A stretch of DNA of 64,000 nt from CAYLQA01 sp964385695 (GCA_964385695.1 CAYLQA010000001.1:1-64000), one strand, 5' to 3'; positions 35,758 to 45,161 are shown, counted from the first letter of the stretch. The notes: generated from the sequence alone by a model not told the origin. Made by a program: numbers and translations.

Positions 35758-36820
35758 GATGCAAAAATATGCATGTCTTGCTGCGGTATCGTTGGTGCTT
35801 TTACTGACCCCGGCCCTGGCTGCCGCACAAGGTTTAGCGCCCATTGATGCGGCTGAGCTTGCTGAGTTGCGCACCTCTTCCCCCCTGGCTGAGCTTGGTA
35901 AAAAATTATTCTTTGACCGCAGGCTCTCAGGCGACGGGACCATGAGTTGCGCCACCTGTCATATTCCGGAGCTTGGTTTTGGCGACGGGCAGGCGATTTC
36001 GCTCAACTACCCAACTACCAAGAATTGGCGCAACGCCCCCACCCTGATCAATGTGGGGCTGAATAAATACCTGTTCTACGATGGCCGGGTAAAGGACTTG
36101 GCAGAGCAGGCATTGTTCCCCATCCTCTCCGCCTTTGAGATGAATCAGAACCTCGATTTTTTAGAAGAGGAGCTGCGCTCGGTGCCTGCATACCAAGAGG
36201 AGTTTAAAGCCGTCTTCGGTTCAACAGATACCTCGCGTGAACGGGTGGCCAGTGCAATCGCCGCCTTTGAGCGCACCATAACCTCTGGCAATGCGCCCCT
36301 TGATCAATTTTTGCTCGGCAAAGACCAGGCCCTGAGTGCCAAGGCAAAGGCTGGCTACAAAATTTTTATTGGCAAGGGCAACTGTGTGAAATGCCATTTT
36401 GGCAAAAATATGAGTGATGACAATTTTCATGCCCTGAACGTACCCGAGCATCCTCAATTTCAAAACGATGCAAGGGTCGCGGCCACCAAGCGATTCGTGG
36501 CCAAGTACAACAATTTTAAAGATTTTAAAAAGCTTGATACGGACCCGGGCCGCTACCTGATAACCAAGGAGCAAAAGGATTGGCGGGCCTTTAAGACCCC
36601 GACCTTGCGCGAGATTACCCAGACCGGGCCCTACATGCATAACGGCATTTTTAAAACGCTGGCCGAAGTGATTGATTTTTTTAACGTCGGCGCAGGAAGC
36701 AGCAACACCGTGGTGAAGCCCCTGGGGCTGACCGAGGATGAGCAAGATAAATTAGAGATTTTTTTAACCGAGGCGTTGGCCGGAGAGAAACTCGCCATTT
36801 CTTTCCCGGACATCCCTTAA
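35744..36820 (+). CDS. Di-heme cytochrome c peroxidase (MauG/CcpA family)
   Basis: A 358-residue periplasmic protein with signal peptide MQKYACLAAVSLVLLLTPAL. Two heme c sites are visible, CATCH (near 70) and CVKCH (near 215), with GKKLFFDRRLSGDGTMSC and FKTPTLREITQTGPYMHNG, as in bacterial di-heme peroxidases that reduce H2O2 with cytochrome electrons. The start at 35744 overlaps the DsbA-like stop and has GAGGA upstream; 35759 is an alternative. The coupling suggests that the two proteins work together against oxidants. Confidence 0.9.
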   Translation: MQRNRMQKYACLAAVSLVLLLTPALAAAQGLAPIDAAELAELRTSSPLAELGKKLFFDRRLSGDGTMSCATCHIPELGFGDGQAISLNYPTTKNWRNAPTLINVGLNKYLFYDGRVKDLAEQALFPILSAFEMNQNLDFLEEELRSVPAYQEEFKAVFGSTDTSRERVASAIAAFERTITSGNAPLDQFLLGKDQALSAKAKAGYKIFIGKGNCVKCHFGKNMSDDNFHALNVPEHPQFQNDARVAATKRFVAKYNNFKDFKKLDTDPGRYLITKEQKDWRAFKTPTLREITQTGPYMHNGIFKTLAEVIDFFNVGAGSSNTVVKPLGLTEDEQDKLEIFLTEALAGEKLAISFPDIP

Positions 36821-37048
36821 CAGAAAAGAAAGAGGTGCAATTACAACCGTTGGTCAGGAGCACAGGGTGATCAAAGACATTTTCCTACATGGCAGGTACC
36901 CCATGCCTGTCCCATCTACTTCCTCCCTTCCCCAAACTAAGTAGAGCAGGAACACTTGATCACTTTAATCTCCACAAGACTCCCAACTTGTTTTGACGTT
37001 ATGGCCACTGGCCAACGGTTTTAATTGCATCACTTTTTTGAGGATGAG

Positions 37049-37066
37049 CCAGGGCATGTGCCCTGG
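37049..37066. promoter_or_regulatory. Perfect short inverted repeat
   Basis: CCAGGGCA and TGCCCTGG are separated by two bases, 27 bases before the carboxymuconolactone decarboxylase-like gene. It may be an operator. The rest of 36821-37092 shows nothing further. Confidence 0.3.
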
Positions 37067-37092
37067 GTAACAGCAATTTTCAGGAGGGAAAC

Positions 37093-37410
37093 ATGTCGCA
37101 GTATCCGAAAAATTTTACCTGGATCATGAGTGAGTTCGGTGAGGTCGTTGAGGCCCATCAACAGTTTGGCCAAAAGTTGCAGAGTGCCGGTCCCCTTGAG
37201 GGCAAGAGCATTCAGCTGATCCAGTTGGCCGGTGCCGCTGCCACACGTTCCGAAGGAGCAGTGCACTCCCATGTAAAACGGGCCCTTGAGGCTGGTGCCA
37301 GTCCGGAAGAGATCTATCACACCATTGTTCTCTTGGCCAGCACCATCGGCTTTCCGGCAGTGGCTGCGGCCTTGTCTTGGGCGAAAGATCTTATTAACCG
37401 CGATAAATAA
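37093..37410 (+). CDS. Carboxymuconolactone decarboxylase/AhpD-like protein
   Basis: A 105-residue all-helical protein of the CMD family: IQLIQLAGAAATRSEGAVHS, HVKRALEAGASPEEI, TIVLLASTIGFPAV. Peroxidase members use a CxxC motif at the EGAVHSH position; here no Cys is present, so AhpD-like thiol chemistry is excluded. The activity is unknown. It follows GGAGGG and starts a run leading into fdhD and moeA. Confidence 0.85.
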   Translation: MSQYPKNFTWIMSEFGEVVEAHQQFGQKLQSAGPLEGKSIQLIQLAGAAATRSEGAVHSHVKRALEAGASPEEIYHTIVLLASTIGFPAVAAALSWAKDLINRDK

Positions 37411-37429
37411 TCCCGGAAGAGGTTTTGTC

Positions 37430-37666
37430 ATGCAGACCGCACGCATTTTGGACCTGCCCGTTGTTTTTGGAGAAGAAGAGGACATGTCCTCTCACAAAAA
37501 GAATCTCATTGCCCGCAATATCATTGCCGCGGCAAAAGAAAACCGCCTGCCATGTGCGGCAGGTCATGCCATTGCCAAAAGACTGGGAGTGCGCAGCAGG
37601 GATGTTGGCGATGTGGCCGACGAACTGAAGGTGAAGATTTCAAAATGTCAGCTTGGCTGTTTTTAG
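37430..37666 (+). CDS. Small conserved protein with CQLGCF end
   Basis: A 78-residue protein. The C-terminal two-thirds (IARNIIAAAKENRLPCAAGH, AIAKRLGVRSRDVGDVADEL, KVKISKCQLGCF) match a small unnamed family I associate with molybdenum-cofactor and fdhD genes. The three cysteines could bind metal. Its position 57 bases before fdhD supports a role in formate dehydrogenase maturation or regulation, but no function is known to me. Confidence 0.7.
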   Translation: MQTARILDLPVVFGEEEDMSSHKKNLIARNIIAAAKENRLPCAAGHAIAKRLGVRSRDVGDVADELKVKISKCQLGCF

Positions 37667-37722
37667 TGGACAGTTCTACGTAATACGACGTTACAAGCTG
37701 TTTTGGTTTTAGGAGGGAAGTC

Positions 37723-38556
37723 ATGAAACCAACCAGTGATATGCTCATCATCCGGGTTAAGGATGGCCTGGAAGAAGAGATGGTGGACCAAGTCGCCTCT
37801 GAGACGGCATTTACCCTGTTCGTCAACGGGCAGACCTTGGTCTCGTTGCTCTGTTCCCCGAGCGAGCTTGATACAATGGCCATTGGCTTTTTGTTGAGCG
37901 AGGGGATACTGAACAAAAGAGAAGAGTTACTCAGCGTTGAGGTGGATGAAGATTCCTCCTCCGTGCATGTGAAGCTTTCCGACCTGCCCGATAGTTGGGA
38001 CGAAATGTTCCACAAAAAGACCATCACCTCCGGTTGCGGCCAGGGCGTGACCTTTACCGATGCCAGTAATCTCAGGCAGGTTCCCCGCAGGCTCAACCCC
38101 ATTGAGGTTTCCTCCCAGGGGATCAAAGAGCTCCTCAAAGAGTTCCGCAATATCTCCGATCATTACGTGCAGACCGGCGGCGTGCATTCCGCCGCACTCA
38201 CCGACGGCAAAGAGATTGTTCTTTTTTCCGAGGATATCGGCAGGCACAATGCCGTGGACAAACTGATCGGCAAGGCCTTTTTGGCCGGTATTGAGATGGA
38301 GGACAAGATCCTTCTCTCCAGCGGCCGTATCTCCGGTGAGATCATGACCAAGGTGGTGCGCAACCGTATCCCGGTCTTGATCAGTCGCACCGCTCCCACC
38401 TGTATGTCCATCTCCTATGCTGCGGATAACGGGGTGACCCTTATCGGCTTTGCCCGAGGCACCCGGATGAACATCTATACCCATCCTTTGAATATCCGAA
38501 TCACCAAGGATGCCCCGCAAGAAGATGGTGCACCGGCAATGGAGGTGGCGGTATGA
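37723..38556 (+). CDS. fdhD: FdhD sulfur carrier for formate dehydrogenase
   Basis: A 277-residue FdhD. The family hands sulfur to the bis-MGD cofactor and is needed for formate dehydrogenase activity. Visible motifs are FTLFVNGQTLVSLLCSP, GFLLSEGIL, the active-site loop ITSGCGQG with one Cys instead of the CxxC of E. coli, TGGVHSAAL, FSEDIGRHNAVDKLIG and SRTAPT. It starts after AGGAGGG and overlaps moeA by ATGA. Confidence 0.95.
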   Translation: MKPTSDMLIIRVKDGLEEEMVDQVASETAFTLFVNGQTLVSLLCSPSELDTMAIGFLLSEGILNKREELLSVEVDEDSSSVHVKLSDLPDSWDEMFHKKTITSGCGQGVTFTDASNLRQVPRRLNPIEVSSQGIKELLKEFRNISDHYVQTGGVHSAALTDGKEIVLFSEDIGRHNAVDKLIGKAFLAGIEMEDKILLSSGRISGEIMTKVVRNRIPVLISRTAPTCMSISYAADNGVTLIGFARGTRMNIYTHPLNIRITKDAPQEDGAPAMEVAV

Positions 38557-39836
38557 ACATGCCCATGAATATGCCCAAAGACATGCTGGGCCGGGGCCGG
38601 GTTATTCCCCTGGCTGAAGCGCGTAAGCTCTTGGCTATGCATTTGCCGCAAAGCCTTGTGGGTGGTGGGTATGTCTCGCTGCATGAGGCTTTAGGCCGAG
38701 TGACCATGGGTGCGGTTTTGTCTCCGGAAGATCTGCCACCTTACCCACGCTCCACCATGGACGGCTATGCCGTGCTGGCCCGTGATACCTTTGGCGCCAC
38801 CGAGAGCCTGCCCTCTTACCTTGAGGTAAGCGGAGAGGTGCTCATGGGGGAGAAGCCGAAAAAATCACCAGCCAAGGGGGAGTGTTTTCGTATCTCCACC
38901 GGCGGTCTTTTGCCGGAATCCACCAATGCCGTGGTCATGTTGGAGCACACCGTTAAGGTGGATGATTCCATGATCGAAGTGGTCCATGCCGTGGCCGATG
39001 GGAACAATATCATCGGTGTTGGTGAGGACGTAAAAAAAGGAGAGGTGATTCTCTCTGCCGGTCATACCCTACGCCCCCAAGATCTGGGGATGCTCGCCGG
39101 ACTTGGGATCGACACTGTCCTGGTCCGCCAAAAAGTGCGGGTGGGCATCATCTCCACAGGAGATGAAATCGTACCCTTCACCGAAACACCGCCTCCGGGC
39201 AAAATTCGGGACATGAACGCTATCCACCTTGCCGGCTTGGTGGAAGAGGCAGGCGCTGTGGTGCACCATTACGGCATTGTCAAAGATGAAGAAGATCAGT
39301 TCCGGCGCACGGCAGCCACCGCCCTTGAAGAGAGCGATCTGGTGCTTTTTTCCGGCTCCAGCTCCGTAGGCACCCGTGACATGGGTGAGCGTGTGCTTGA
39401 TTCTCTCGGTGATCCAGGCATCATCGTGCACGGTGTGGCCATCAAACCCGGTAAGCCGGTGATCATTGCCCTATCCGGCAATAAGCCCATGTTCGGCCTG
39501 CCCGGCCACCCGGTCTCGGCCGCAGTTGCCTTTGAGCAATTCGTGCGCCCCACAATTCAACACCTGGCAGGCAAAACAGAGTCGAACTTTCCCCAAACAA
39601 AACAGGTCAAGGCACGGCTGATGCGTAATCTCAATTCCGCTTCAGGCCGCCGCGACTTTGTCCGGGTGCAGTTGACCGAGCTGGTGGACGAAGAGGGCTT
39701 TGCCGCTGTGCCGGTTTTAGGGAAATCCGGCGCTCTTTCCACCATGGTCAGGGCCCATGGTTATATCGTTTTGCCTGAGAGTCTGCAAGGGCTTGAACAT
39801 GGCGACATGGTAGAGGTGAACCTCTTTACCGAGTAG
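38553..39836 (+). CDS. moeA: Molybdopterin molybdenumtransferase MoeA
   Basis: A 427-residue MoeA, which inserts molybdate or tungstate into adenylylated molybdopterin. The start has several in-frame Met codons; the first overlaps fdhD (ATGA). Motifs: LPPYPRSTMDGYAVLA, PESTNAVVMLEHT, VGIISTGDEIVPF, FSGSSSVGTRDMGE, and GLPGHPVSAAVAFEQFV. A second, longer MoeA lies at 40561. Many metal-specific systems keep one MoeA for Mo and one for W, which fits this locus (inference). Confidence 0.95.
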   Translation: MNMPMNMPKDMLGRGRVIPLAEARKLLAMHLPQSLVGGGYVSLHEALGRVTMGAVLSPEDLPPYPRSTMDGYAVLARDTFGATESLPSYLEVSGEVLMGEKPKKSPAKGECFRISTGGLLPESTNAVVMLEHTVKVDDSMIEVVHAVADGNNIIGVGEDVKKGEVILSAGHTLRPQDLGMLAGLGIDTVLVRQKVRVGIISTGDEIVPFTETPPPGKIRDMNAIHLAGLVEEAGAVVHHYGIVKDEEDQFRRTAATALEESDLVLFSGSSSVGTRDMGERVLDSLGDPGIIVHGVAIKPGKPVIIALSGNKPMFGLPGHPVSAAVAFEQFVRPTIQHLAGKTESNFPQTKQVKARLMRNLNSASGRRDFVRVQLTELVDEEGFAAVPVLGKSGALSTMVRAHGYIVLPESLQGLEHGDMVEVNLFTE

Positions 39837-39862
39837 AAAAGGTAGTAATTGGAGTAGCAGTT

Positions 39863-40570
39863 ATGATTGATAAACGAGTGAGAAAAAAAGCTGATAAACG
39901 CGAGAAAATTATCCAGGCCGCCGTCAAGGTCTTTGCCCATAAGGGCTATCATAATGCCCGGATCAGCGATATCGCCAAAAAGGCAAAGGTCGCGGACGGT
40001 ACGGTCTATCTCTATTTTTCCAGTAAGGATGAACTGCTTTACACCCTGATCCGGGTGGAGATCGGCAGGCTCATCCTCGATGCCAAAGAGATCATCGGTG
40101 CCCAGTGTGGGCCGACCAACAAGATCAAGGCCTTTATCCGCAATCATTTAGAGCATGTCCTGGCAAATCAGGACCTGGCTATCATCATGCAACGTGAGCT
40201 GCGTCAATGCCACAGAGGCTTGGCAGCCCGTTGTGAATCCCTGATTGCCGGATACATCAAACTTATTTCCGATATCGTGCGCCAGGGCCAGGAGACGGGA
40301 GTGTTCCGGAAAACGCTGCTGCCCGGTATTGCCAAACGTACACTGTTCGGTGCCCTGGAAGAAACAGCCCGGGTCTGGCTTGCTGCGGATAATCTGGATT
40401 ACTCCCTGGAGGAGACAACGGACCAGCTCTGCGAGGTCTTTGTCGGCGGCTTGCTTGAGGCTCGGCAGTTTGTCAAACGCGCAGTTTCATGGCGCTTGGC
40501 CGGGGCCAGCCCCCAGGAAAGCGCTGCACTTTTTTACCGTTACGCCGGAGGTGATGCCCAATGCTTTTAG
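39863..40570 (+). CDS. TetR-family regulator
   Basis: A 235-residue repressor-like protein. The DNA-binding head is REKIIQAAVKVFAHKGYHNA with RISDIAKKAKVADGTVYLYF; the ligand domain is about residues 75-205. It lies between two moeA genes, follows GGAG, and its end overlaps the next start by ten bases. It probably controls this cofactor/tup operon, but the ligand is unknown. Confidence 0.9.
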   Translation: MIDKRVRKKADKREKIIQAAVKVFAHKGYHNARISDIAKKAKVADGTVYLYFSSKDELLYTLIRVEIGRLILDAKEIIGAQCGPTNKIKAFIRNHLEHVLANQDLAIIMQRELRQCHRGLAARCESLIAGYIKLISDIVRQGQETGVFRKTLLPGIAKRTLFGALEETARVWLAADNLDYSLEETTDQLCEVFVGGLLEARQFVKRAVSWRLAGASPQESAALFYRYAGGDAQCF

Positions 40571-42528
40571 CTACTCTGGATGGATGTGCGACCACAAAAG
40601 TAAAGCGAAACGTATTTGTCAATAATATGCCCCTAACCGAGGCGCAGGCCCTTTGGCTTGAGCGCTTGAGCGCCGAGGGTTGTCTGGCTCCCATGGAGCC
40701 CGAGGAGATCATGGTGGATGAGGCCTTGGGCCGCATCACGGCTGAGCCTGTTTATGCCCCGAGCTCTTCGCCATTTTACAACGCCTCGGCCATGGACGGC
40801 ATTGCTGTGCGCTTTCTCGATACCGTGGGAGCCAACGAGACCAAGCCCATCATCCTTAATGAGGGGGCGCAGTTTGTTTATGTGAATACCGGCAATGCGA
40901 TTCCCGCTGAATTTGATGCGGTGATCATGATCGAGGATGTGCAGCCGCGGGGAGAGGGCAAGGTGGAGATCATCTCCGCAGTCACCCCCTGGCAGCACGT
41001 GCGCACCATCGGTGAAGACATTGTCACCACCGAACTTATTGTTCCATCCGGGCATACCATCCGGCCCATTGACCAGGGCGCGCTTCTGGCAACCGGTGTT
41101 CTGAACGTCAAGGTCCGCCCTGTGCCACGGGTGTTGGTGGTACCCACGGGCAGCGAGCTGGTGCAGCCCGGCGAGCCCACCGAGCCTGGAAATATTATCG
41201 AATTCAATAGCCGTATTCTGGCGGGCTACCTCACAGAGTGGGGTGTGCATGCCGTCCGCCACGGTATCACCAAGGATAAACCCGAGAGTCTGAAAGAGAC
41301 CATTCTCAACGGCGTGGCCCACCATGACATGGTGGTGATCAATGCCGGGGCCTCTGCCGGCAGCAAGGATTTTACCGTGGATGTCCTGCGCGAGATCGGC
41401 GAGGTAGTGGTGCACGGGGTGAACATCAAGCCCGGCAAACCGGTGATTTTGGCAATTGTTCAGGGCAAGCCCGTTATCGGCCTGCCAGGGTATCCGGTCT
41501 CTGCCGTGATTACCCTGCGTTTATTTGTTCGCAAGCTCATTTCCATGATGCTAGGCCAAGAGGAAGAGCCGGTCCAATATGCAACGGCCAAGATGTCCCG
41601 CCCCCTCTCTTCACGCATGGGCGTGGATGATTTTGTCCGGGTCAAACTCGGTCGGGTGGGCGGCAACCTCATGGCCACTCCCACCGGCCGCGGAGCCGGG
41701 GCAGTCATGTCCCTGGTCCAGGCGGACGGCATCCTCACCGTGCCTTCGGGCAGTGAGGGAATCGGTGTCGGGGAGTCCGTGCAGGTTGAGCTGTTGCGGG
41801 AAAGCCGCGAGGTGGAAAACACCCTGGTCTTTATCGGCAGCCATGACAATGTGTTGGATGTTCTAGCCAATATGCTGCATCGGCGAGAGGCGGGATGTCG
41901 ACTTTCTTCGGCCCATGTGGGCAGTATGGGCGGCATTTTGGCCATCAAACGCGGTGAGGCCCATGTTGCAGGGACCCATCTTTTGGATGAGGCCAGCGGG
42001 GAGTACAACGTGCCCTTTATCAAAAAACATTTGGCTGATATGCCCCTGATGTTGGTCAACCTGGCCCATCGCGGTCAAGGTCTGCTGGTGCCCAAGGGCA
42101 ACCCCAAGAACATCAAAGGATTTGAAGATCTCACCCGGGAGGATGTCAAGTTCATCAACCGTCAGCGTGGGGCCGGAACCAGGCTTTTAGCCGACATGCA
42201 TCTGAATCGTCTGGGTATCGATCCTGAGGCGGTCAATGGCTATGACCGTGAAGAATACACCCACATGAACGTGGCCTCGGCCGTGGCCTGCGGTACTGCG
42301 GATACCGGACTTGCCATTATGGCGGCCAGCGAGGCGTTGCACCTGGATTTTGTCCCGGTGGCCAAGGAGCGCTATGACCTGATCATCCCCATGGCCTATG
42401 CCCAGGATGAGAAGATAGTCTCCCTGCTTGAGTTGCTGCGGGAGAATAAGGAGTTCCGTCGCACGGTGCAGGACTTGGGCGGCTACGATCTGCTAGAATG
42501 TGGCCGCATCCTCTACATGCAAAAGTAG
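40561..42528 (+). CDS. MoeA fused to a periplasmic-binding-protein-like domain
   Basis: A 655-residue fusion. Residues 1-415 are MoeA (SPFYNASAMDGIAVRF, FDAVIMIEDVQPRG, VLVVPTGSELVQPG, GLPGYPVSAVITLRLF). Residues 425-655 are a PBP-like domain (PF12727 type: FIGSHDNVLDVLANML, SAHVGSMGGILAIKRGEAHV, FINRQRGAGTRLLADMHL) with no export signal, so it is cytoplasmic and may sense or select the oxyanion. The start at 40561 has GGAGG 8 bases upstream, inside the TetR gene. It directly precedes tupA. Confidence 0.92.
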   Translation: MLLATLDGCATTKVKRNVFVNNMPLTEAQALWLERLSAEGCLAPMEPEEIMVDEALGRITAEPVYAPSSSPFYNASAMDGIAVRFLDTVGANETKPIILNEGAQFVYVNTGNAIPAEFDAVIMIEDVQPRGEGKVEIISAVTPWQHVRTIGEDIVTTELIVPSGHTIRPIDQGALLATGVLNVKVRPVPRVLVVPTGSELVQPGEPTEPGNIIEFNSRILAGYLTEWGVHAVRHGITKDKPESLKETILNGVAHHDMVVINAGASAGSKDFTVDVLREIGEVVVHGVNIKPGKPVILAIVQGKPVIGLPGYPVSAVITLRLFVRKLISMMLGQEEEPVQYATAKMSRPLSSRMGVDDFVRVKLGRVGGNLMATPTGRGAGAVMSLVQADGILTVPSGSEGIGVGESVQVELLRESREVENTLVFIGSHDNVLDVLANMLHRREAGCRLSSAHVGSMGGILAIKRGEAHVAGTHLLDEASGEYNVPFIKKHLADMPLMLVNLAHRGQGLLVPKGNPKNIKGFEDLTREDVKFINRQRGAGTRLLADMHLNRLGIDPEAVNGYDREEYTHMNVASAVACGTADTGLAIMAASEALHLDFVPVAKERYDLIIPMAYAQDEKIVSLLELLRENKEFRRTVQDLGGYDLLECGRILYMQK

Positions 42529-42564
42529 CCGCTTAGGAGCACACCATCTGCGTGCGATCAGTTT

Positions 42565-42592
42565 GTGCAGCATAGCAGGCTATAGCTGCCCA
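42565..42592. repeat. Structured repeat, copy 1 (GCATAGCRGGCTATAGC)
   Basis: GCATAGCAGGCTATAGC at 42570-42586 is 16/17 identical to 54092-54108. Both fold as a hairpin with one bulged base, and the outer pairs differ in a compensated way (GCAGC/GCTGC here, CCGC/GCGG there). It lies in the gap between moeA and tupA. Confidence 0.4.
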
Positions 42593-42656
42593 ACCTGCTT
42601 GCCCACACCTGGAGCACTTCTAAACACCTAGAAGTTAGATATAAGTGAGGGAAAAA

Positions 42657-43508
42657 ATGAAACGAGTATCAATCTTTTTAAGTTTATTGGTTGCTATAGC
42701 AATCTTTGCCTCCACAGTGAATGCCCAGGAAACTCTGCGCTGTGCATCCACTACCAGTACGCAGAATTCCGGGTTGTTTGACACCCTGTTGCCTGCATTT
42801 GAAAAGGATAGCGGGATTCAGGTGCATGTGGTGGCTGTTGGTACGGGCGCGGCTCTACAGCTTGGTAAACGCGGTGATGTGGATGTGGTTTTTGTCCATG
42901 CCAAAAATGTTGAGCTGAAGATGGTGGAAGAGGGGCACTTTGTCGGGCGTAAGGATGTCATGTACAACGACTTTGTCCTGGTCGGTCCCAAGACCGATCC
43001 TGCCGGTCTGCGGGAGGCGAAATCCGCCACCGAGGCCTTGGTGAACATCGAGGAAAAAATGAGTCCCTTTGTCTCCCGCGGTGATGATTCCGGCACCCAT
43101 AAGAAGGAGAAGAGCCTGTGGAAGACTGCCGGTGCAATCCCCCAGGCTGCCATGGACAGATGGTATCTCTCCGTAGGGCAGGGTATGGCCAAGACCATCC
43201 GAATCGCTGCCGAAAAGCAGGCCTACACCATGACGGATCGCGGTACCTGGCTCGCCATGGCGGATCAGGAGAAGCTGGGCCTTGCTATTGCCTATGAGGG
43301 CGATAAGGTGCTCTTTAACCAGTACGGTGTCATGGCGGTTAATCCCGTGCGACATAGTCATGTAAAATATGATGCGGCACAGCGCTTCATCACTTGGCTC
43401 ACCACGGATCGCGGCCAGCAGGTCATTGACGATTTTCGCAATAAAAAAGGCGACCAGCTCTTTGTGGCCAATGCCGTGCAGCAGAGGACCATGGCTCAGG
43501 GCAAATAG
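42657..43508 (+). CDS. tupA: Tungstate ABC transporter binding protein
   Basis: A 283-residue exported protein with signal peptide cut near STVNA. The mature start LRCASTTSTQNSGLFDTLLP contains TTSTQNSG, the oxyanion-binding signature of TupA, distinct from ModA. Later motifs are SRGDDSGTHKKEKSLW and YTMTDRGTW. It binds tungstate for uptake. The start at 42657 follows GAGGGA. The order tupA-tupB-tupC is complete. Confidence 0.93.
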   Translation: MKRVSIFLSLLVAIAIFASTVNAQETLRCASTTSTQNSGLFDTLLPAFEKDSGIQVHVVAVGTGAALQLGKRGDVDVVFVHAKNVELKMVEEGHFVGRKDVMYNDFVLVGPKTDPAGLREAKSATEALVNIEEKMSPFVSRGDDSGTHKKEKSLWKTAGAIPQAAMDRWYLSVGQGMAKTIRIAAEKQAYTMTDRGTWLAMADQEKLGLAIAYEGDKVLFNQYGVMAVNPVRHSHVKYDAAQRFITWLTTDRGQQVIDDFRNKKGDQLFVANAVQQRTMAQGK

Positions 43509-43595
43509 AAGTAATTTTTGCCAAAAGTCATCCATACCCTTTATGCTGTAAGCATATTGTGTGGTCTGACCTGAACCTCTGCCCGAAGGCGTATT

Positions 43596-44291
43596 GTGTC
43601 CCTTGAGCTTGTCTTGATAAAGGCCTTTTCCCTGATCTGGCACCTGAACAGTGATCTTGTTGAGATCATCCTGCTCAGCCTCAGAGTCTCGGGCATGGCC
43701 CTTGTGCTAGGCGGACTCATTGGGCTGGGCATCACCGCGGCCTTGGCGCTCTTCCGGGTGCCGGGCCGGGCCGGGGTGGTGACTATTCTCAATACCCTCA
43801 CCGGGCTGCCCCCTGTGGTGGTGGGCCTGGTGGTGTATATTTTCCTTTCCCGCAGCGGGCCCCTTGGTTTTCTCAACCTGCTTTATACGCCGCTGGCAAT
43901 GATCATTGCCCAGTGTATATTGGTTACCCCCATTGTCGCCTCACTCTCCCATGCCGCAGTCACTACGGCAGGTAATGAAGTGGGGCGCACGGCCCGCGCT
44001 CTTGGTGCCACGCAAGGTCAAGCCCTGTGGGCTGTATTTAAGGATGCCCGTTACGCTATTATTGCCGCATTTACCACCGCCTTTGGCCGGGCCATGGCCG
44101 AGGTGGGGGCGGTTCTTCTGGTGGGTGGCAACATCGCGCATCACACCAGGGTTATGACCACGGCCATCGCCCTAGAAACGGATAAGGGAGAGTTTGAGCT
44201 GGCCATCGCCCTAGGTATCGTGCTTCTTGCCCTCTCCTTTGCGGTCAATATTCTCTTTTACCTGGCCCAGCGTAAGGGGATGAAGCGATGA
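43596..44291 (+). CDS. tupB: Tungstate ABC transporter permease
   Basis: A 231-residue permease with about five helices, beginning at a GTG codon (43596). The EAA-like loop reads GNEVGRTARALGATQGQALW, and GRAMAEVGAVLLVGGN is typical of TupB. Its stop overlaps the ATPase start by ATGA. Confidence 0.93.
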   Translation: MSLELVLIKAFSLIWHLNSDLVEIILLSLRVSGMALVLGGLIGLGITAALALFRVPGRAGVVTILNTLTGLPPVVVGLVVYIFLSRSGPLGFLNLLYTPLAMIIAQCILVTPIVASLSHAAVTTAGNEVGRTARALGATQGQALWAVFKDARYAIIAAFTTAFGRAMAEVGAVLLVGGNIAHHTRVMTTAIALETDKGEFELAIALGIVLLALSFAVNILFYLAQRKGMKR

Positions 44292-45007
44292 TCACCATCA
44301 AGCTTGGGCAGGTAAAAAAGTATTACGAGGAGCGGCTGGTTCTGGATGTGAGTACCGAGCTTGTGCCTGGAAATCTCTATGCAGTGCTTGGCCCGAACGG
44401 CAGCGGTAAATCCACCCTCTTGCGTCAATTCTCCCTGTTGGAGGAGGCGGATAGCGGGGAGGTCCTTTTTTTTGAAAAGGAAAGGGTATTGGCCAAGGAC
44501 AGGGAGCTGAGAAGAAAGATTGTCCTGGTGCCGGACCGTAAAGGATTATTCAACGACACGGTGTTGAATAATGCCGTCTATGGGCTGAAGATAAGACATG
44601 TGGCTCAAAAAGAGCGCGCCGTAGCTGTGGAAAAGGCCCTGCGGGCGGTGGGGTTGTGGAGGTTGCGCAAAAGCAACGCTCTGACCCTTTCCACCGGGGA
44701 GTCGCAGCGACTCTGCCTGGCCATGGCCCTGGCTGTGGAGCCGCAGGTCATCCTGCTTGACGAACCCACTTCATCACTTGATCCCAATAACGTATTATTG
44801 GTTGAAGAGATCATCCGCAACATGAAGCAGCATGCTGCCCTGATCGTGCTTGTCACCCATAATATCTTCCAGGCAAAACGATTGGCCGACCAGGTCATAT
44901 TCCTCTATCAGGGAAACATCCTGGAAAACTCAACGGCCAACACTTTTTTTGCCCAACCCTCCTCTGAAATTGCCAAGCAGTTTCTTGCCGGTGAAATTGT
45001 CTGTTGA
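44288..45007 (+). CDS. tupC: Tungstate ABC transporter ATP-binding protein
   Basis: A 239-residue ATPase: Walker A GPNGSGKSTLL, signature LSTGESQRLCLAMAL (Thr instead of the usual second Gly/Ser), Walker B VILLDEPTSSLD and H-loop in IVLVTHN. It drives TupB. The operon ends here; bases 45008-45161 show nothing more. Confidence 0.94.
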   Translation: MITIKLGQVKKYYEERLVLDVSTELVPGNLYAVLGPNGSGKSTLLRQFSLLEEADSGEVLFFEKERVLAKDRELRRKIVLVPDRKGLFNDTVLNNAVYGLKIRHVAQKERAVAVEKALRAVGLWRLRKSNALTLSTGESQRLCLAMALAVEPQVILLDEPTSSLDPNNVLLVEEIIRNMKQHAALIVLVTHNIFQAKRLADQVIFLYQGNILENSTANTFFAQPSSEIAKQFLAGEIVC

Positions 45008-45161
45008 GCCTCGCGGAAGCAGCCAAGAAAAAAATCATATTTTTAAGGGAAAATTCACAATTTCCTCACATATTTCTTCTATACTGATCTGAAAAGGGGA
45101 TGTCGTATCTCTTTATCGACAGGGGGCTGTGAGGGGTAACGTTTGGCTAGGAGTTTTGATA

